The notes below the pieces were generated by a model. That model was not told the DNA's origin. It searched no databases and saw nothing but the letters and a program-made list of their open reading frames with translations. This document shows, piece after piece, positions 5,814 through 8,377 of a stretch of DNA of 8,377 nucleotides. Each line of letters starts with the position of its first letter. Position 1 is the first letter of the stretch. Made by a program: the position numbers and the translations under genes. The stretch spans positions 1 through 8,377 of the forward strand of contig CALMPZ010000648.1 in NCBI GenBank assembly GCA_937871645.1. Direction: 5' to 3'. The DNA comes from an uncultured Polymorphobacter sp. Lineage in GTDB: Bacteria > Pseudomonadota > Alphaproteobacteria > Sphingomonadales > Sphingomonadaceae.

Positions 5814-6626
5814 CTACTTGTCCAGTGTCACACCCATCCGCGTGTGCGGTGCGGCGTAGCCGGCGTTGCCGAAGGTCGCGGCGATCAGCTTGTTGGTGTC
5901 GAAGAACACCTGCCAATAATGGTCGTTATGACAGTACGGCCGTACCGCGAGCTGCGTGCCCATCGCGTTGAAGTCGAGGATTTCGACATCCGGGGCCGGG
6001 TCGGCGAGCACGTTGGGGATGGCGGCGAGTGCCGGCTTCAACCGCGCGATGGCATCGAGCGGATCGACACCGAACGCCAGCTGCGCGGTGCGTTCGACGC
6101 GGCGGTATTTGTGGCTCGAGAAGTTCATGATCGCGTCGCCCGACACCTTGCCGTTGCCGACGATGGTCTGGACGTTGTCGGGCGCGGTGATGACGGTGTT
6201 GAACAGCCCGATTTCAGTGACGGTGCCGGTGATGCCGCCCGCCGTCACGAAATCACCGACCTTGAACGGCCGGAAGATGATCAGGAACGCGCCTGCCGCG
6301 AAGTTGCCGAGCAGCCCCGACCATGCCGCGCCGACCGCGAGACCGACACCGGCGAGCAGTGCGGCGAACGACGTCGTCTGGATGCCGAAATAGCCGAGGA
6401 TGCCGATGACCAGGATGATGTTGAGCGTGACGGCCAGAATATTGGCAATGTAGCGCTGCAGCGTCGGGTCGAACTGCCGCCGGGTGAGCGCGACATTGAG
6501 CATCTTGATGGCGAAACCGATCAGCCAGCGGCCGACCATGTAGAGCAGGAACGCGCTGCCGATCTTGATCGCCACGGCGAGCAGCATCGGCCCCGCCGTC
6601 GTCCACATTGCTGGTAGATTTCCCAT
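5814..6626 (-). CDS. Small-conductance mechanosensitive channel family protein (MscS), paralogue 1
   Basis: A 270-residue inner-membrane channel, near the 286 of E. coli MscS. Order: short periplasmic N-terminus; membrane helix about 12-40 (MLLAVAIKIGSAFLLYMVGRW); second helix about 60-80; pore helix about 86-117, rich in glycine and alanine (ALLAGVGLAVGAAWSGLLGNFAAG); then the beta domain opening with RPFKVGDFV (119-127) and the cytoplasmic alpha/beta part to 270. DNVQTIVGNGKVSGDAIMNFS (150-170) matches the conserved MscS beta-domain segment, with GN where many members have PN. It should open under membrane tension to release solutes during osmotic downshock. The start MGNLPAM at 6626 has AGGGA about 8 nt upstream; an ATG at 6674 gives a less typical, 16-residue longer N-terminus. 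The 75-bp gap from paralogue 2 contains TTGACA (complement of 6683-6688), so it may have its own promoter. Confidence 0.93.
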   Translation of the reverse strand: MGNLPAMWTTAGPMLLAVAIKIGSAFLLYMVGRWLIGFAIKMLNVALTRRQFDPTLQRYIANILAVTLNIILVIGILGYFGIQTTSFAALLAGVGLAVGAAWSGLLGNFAAGAFLIIFRPFKVGDFVTAGGITGTVTEIGLFNTVITAPDNVQTIVGNGKVSGDAIMNFSSHKYRRVERTAQLAFGVDPLDAIARLKPALAAIPNVLADPAPDVEILDFNAMGTQLAVRPYCHNDHYWQVFFDTNKLIAATFGNAGYAAPHTRMGVTLDK

Positions 6627-6701
6627 GATCTGTCCCTGCCAAAAATATCTCAAGCCCGTGTGCGTAGATTCCACAGTCGCGCTGTCAAGACAAGCCGGAC
6701 G

Positions 6702-7508
6702 TTATGCTGCCGCAACCGCAACATGCACCCGCAACGGCTCGGCGGGCGCCCGCGGCAGCGGCGCGACGAGGCGGTTGAGCGCGAACGCCAGCGCGTCATG
6801 GTCGGCGGGATCGCAAAACGCGCGGATTTCGATGATGGGCTCACCGGTACCGAAGTCGACCAGCCGCGCCCTTGGCGCCGGCGTCGCATGCGCCCCGGCC
6901 AGCGCCGCGAGCTGCGGCATCAGCGCCGCGACGATCGCGGCGGCATCGGCCTCTGGGTGCAGCGCGAGGCGCTGCTTGACCTGCACCGCGGCGCTGCCGC
7001 TGCGCCGTTCGAGGACATCGCCGAGCAATTTGCTGTTGCCGATGCTGGTGTGGACATTGTCATCGCCGGCCAGCACGGTGCGGAACACGCCGATTTCCAG
7101 AACCTCGCCCGACGCGGCCTCGACGGCGATGTCGTCACCGACTTCGAACGGCCGCAGCAGCAGCAACAGCAGCCCCGCAGCGAAATCGCCGAGCAGCCCC
7201 GACGTCGCGCCGCCCACCGCAATGCCGACGCCCGCTGCGACGGCCGCGAACGACGCCAGTTGCAGCCCGCCGAGTTCGAGCAGCACCGCGACCAGAAACA
7301 CCAGCAGCATCGCGCGCAGCAGTCGCGTCAGGAATCCGGCGATTGTCGGCTCGACACGCGCCCGCGCCAGCGCCGCGCCGGTCAGCCGCACGACGAAGCG
7401 GATGAGCAGCCAGCCCAGCACGGCCACCGCCAGCGCGCCGAGCAGCCGCAACCCGAGCGCTTCGAGTTTCGGCAGCAGTGCCGGCCATTTTGTCAGTAGC
7501 TGATCCAT
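6702..7508 (-). CDS. Small-conductance mechanosensitive channel family protein (MscS), paralogue 2
   Basis: A 268-residue MscS-type channel in tandem with paralogue 1 and clearly related: SFAAVAAGVGIAVGGATSGLLGDFAAG (86-112), RPFEVGDDI (119-127) and DNVHTSIGNSKLLGD (150-164) line up with the same positions there. Membrane helices are at about 18-42, 62-84 and 86-118. The C-terminal alpha/beta domain is more alanine- and arginine-rich and has diverged more (for example NFS after the GN motif is replaced by ERR). The ATG at 7508 has AGGG about 7 nt upstream. It is the upstream gene of the pair, and TTGTCTTG occurs 57 nt before its start, close to the distance in paralogue 1. The two may be a tandem duplication or two acquired family members; divergence suggests it is old. 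Confidence 0.92.
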   Translation of the reverse strand: MDQLLTKWPALLPKLEALGLRLLGALAVAVLGWLLIRFVVRLTGAALARARVEPTIAGFLTRLLRAMLLVFLVAVLLELGGLQLASFAAVAAGVGIAVGGATSGLLGDFAAGLLLLLLRPFEVGDDIAVEAASGEVLEIGVFRTVLAGDDNVHTSIGNSKLLGDVLERRSGSAAVQVKQRLALHPEADAAAIVAALMPQLAALAGAHATPAPRARLVDFGTGEPIIEIRAFCDPADHDALAFALNRLVAPLPRAPAEPLRVHVAVAAA

Positions 7509-7639
7509 CGCGGCCCTGCCAGCGCGCGGCGTCTCACCGCTGTGCGCAAATCAATTCGAGCCCGACAAGACAAATTGCACATTGCGCGGCGGCGGCCAAG
7601 CCGGTTTGCCAAGCGGCGCCGAAAGCGCGACAAGGCGCC

Positions 7640-7999
7640 ATGACTGATTGGGAACATATTACGCGCGTCGCGCTGGCGCTGCCGCTGACGACGCTGGGCA
7701 CATCTTACGGCACGCCGTCGCTCAAGGTGCGCGGCAAGCTACTGGCGCGGTTGCGCGAGGACGGGGTGATGACGCTCAAGGTCGAGGACGGGCTGCGCGA
7801 GGCGCTGATCGACGCGCAGCCCGAGGTGTTTTTCACCACCGACCATTATGCCGGTTACCCGATCGCGCTGGTGCGGCTCGAACACGCCGATGCCGGGCAG
7901 ATCGCCGCGCTGATTCACCGCGGCTGGGGCGGGCTGGTGCCGATGAAGCTGCGCAATGCGCATGCGCTGCCTGCGACGGACACGCCGCTCGAATCCTGA
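7640..7999 (+). CDS. MmcQ/YjbR family protein
   Basis: A 119-residue soluble protein of the MmcQ/YjbR family (CyaY-like fold). Seen: the short helical start MTDWEHITRVALALP, the turn LGTSYGTPSLKVRGKLLARL (about 18-37), the strand-rich DGVMTLKVED (39-48), the FTTDHYAGYPIALVRL region (about 63-78), then LIHRGWGGLVPMKLRN (about 89-105) near the end, which is typical of the family. The molecular function is not established; a DNA-binding role has been suggested for relatives. AAGG at 7632-7635 precedes the ATG by about 4 nt. An open frame runs upstream from 7478, but the family begins at this M. It diverges from the MscS pair across 131 bp and converges with the UPF0114 gene. Confidence 0.85.
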   Translation: MTDWEHITRVALALPLTTLGTSYGTPSLKVRGKLLARLREDGVMTLKVEDGLREALIDAQPEVFFTTDHYAGYPIALVRLEHADAGQIAALIHRGWGGLVPMKLRNAHALPATDTPLES

Positions 8000-8013
8000 A
8001 CCACGGACGCCTT

Positions 8014-8057
8014 CAAACCTAACCCGCTTCGCTCGGGATGAGCGGGGTGGGTGTTTG
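8014..8057. terminator. Hairpin between convergent genes, possible two-way terminator
   Basis: An imperfect palindrome: CAAAC (8014-8018) pairs with GTTTG (8053-8057), and CCCGCT (8023-8028) with AGCGGG (8041-8046), with a few unpaired bases between. It sits 14 nt after the MmcQ/YjbR stop and 18 nt from the stop of the opposing gene. The T run is poor on both strands, so it may instead be another intergenic repeat. Nothing else is seen in 8000-8075. Confidence 0.45.
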
Positions 8058-8075
8058 ATTCAAGCTTAGCCGGAG

Positions 8076-8377
8076 CTAGTGCTTGGACAGCGTGCCCGTG
8101 CTGAGCTTGTCGACATAGGCAATACCCATTGCCGACAGGATGAAGATGGTGTGGATGATCGTCTGCCACATCACGCCGGGTTCGGTCAGCGTCGCGCCGG
8201 GGCTGCCGAGGTTGCCCGCGGCGATGAAGGTCTTGAGCAGGTGGATCGACGAGATACCGATGATGGCCATCGCCAGCTTGACCTTGAGCACGCCGGCGTT
8301 GACGTGGCTCAACCATTCGGGCTCGTCGGGGTGGCCGCTCAGGCCGAGCCGAGACACGAAGGTTTCGTAGCCGCCGA
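8076..8377 (-). CDS. UPF0114 (YqhA-like) membrane protein, 5' end outside the window
   Basis: The last 99 residues of a small inner-membrane protein, cut by the right window edge. The visible part begins [12 protein letters not shown] and continues [36 protein letters not shown], which is the characteristic conserved core of the UPF0114/YqhA family (E. coli YqhA is 164 residues). Two membrane segments are visible: about [21 protein letters not shown] and [20 protein letters not shown]. The function is unknown. The TAG stop is the complement of 8076-8078. A GTG codon at 8357 could be misread as a start, but the family block runs through it, so the gene is truncated by the window rather than short. 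Confidence 0.85.
   Translation of the reverse strand, partial: GGYETFVSRLGLSGHPDEPEWLSHVNAGVLKVKLAMAIIGISSIHLLKTFIAAGNLGSPGATLTEPGVMWQTIIHTIFILSAMGIAYVDKLSTGTLSKH

Noticed and set aside
4447..5916. A 489-codon open frame on the minus strand opposite dnaN
   Set aside because: It covers the complete dnaN gene in antisense, crosses the terminator and two repeats, and its product is D/R/Q/G-rich without recognisable domains.
5844..7503. Long plus-strand frames opposite both MscS genes
   Set aside because: They are shadows of the channel genes: composition is biased (R/D/Q or S/A/P) and no ribosome binding site or family signature is seen.
8076..8357. A complete 93-residue gene starting with GTG at 8357
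   Set aside because: The conserved UPF0114 block [10 protein letters not shown] runs across this codon to the window edge, so the gene continues beyond the window.

Overview
This window is a GC-rich stretch of bacterial chromosome, probably from an alphaproteobacterium of the Sphingomonadales type. That placement is an inference. It rests on the protein flavour (RlmN, DnaN, a 3-oxoacid CoA-transferase pair, a UPF0114 protein), on weak or absent Shine-Dalgarno sequences, and on several families of short GC-rich palindromic repeats between genes. I see no phage, transposase, CRISPR array, tRNA or rRNA. The genes are ordinary housekeeping and metabolic genes. The unusual content is in the spaces between them.

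Layout. On the minus strand at the left are a histidine phosphatase (2195-2824), the 23S rRNA/tRNA adenine-C2 methyltransferase rlmN (841-2064) and a 2-oxoglutarate/Fe(II) oxygenase (122-844). The last two overlap by 4 nt (GTGA) and are very likely translated together. Diverging from the phosphatase on the plus strand is a two-gene operon for 3-oxoacid CoA-transferase (scoA 2925-3623, scoB 3623-4258, 1-nt overlap), with a CTGC-N3-GCAG palindrome just upstream of its ribosome binding site. A 308-bp gap holds an inverted pair of palindromic repeats and a possible promoter, followed by dnaN, the sliding clamp (4567-5679). dnaN ends in a strong terminator set inside a nearly symmetrical 120-nt palindrome. 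On the minus strand come two small tandem MscS-type channel genes (5814-6626 and 6702-7508). A MmcQ/YjbR-family gene (7640-7999, plus strand) and the 3' part of a UPF0114/YqhA-like membrane protein gene (8076 to the window edge, minus strand) end the window.

How the parts relate. The oxygenase and RlmN may form a translation-modification pair. The CoA-transferase moves CoA between succinate and acetoacetate (ketone body or polyhydroxybutyrate turnover), and its upstream palindrome matches the site type described for the PhaR repressor. Two MscS channels and a UPF0114 membrane protein lie near one another, but nothing here proves a joint function.

Repeats. One family (five copies, consensus starting ATGGGTGCAGG and ending GCCGGAGGC) sits directly after the stop codons of minus-strand genes and as two inverted pairs. 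Its stem bases differ between copies in a compensating way, which points to selection or copying of the hairpin itself. A second family (two inverted copies at 4292-4433) shows the same behaviour. A third (1-16 and 47-73) is the widespread CCCGGC-GAAG-GCCGGG type. I found no clearly new biological system. The best leads are the repeat architecture, the PhaR-like site and the oxygenase-RlmN coupling.
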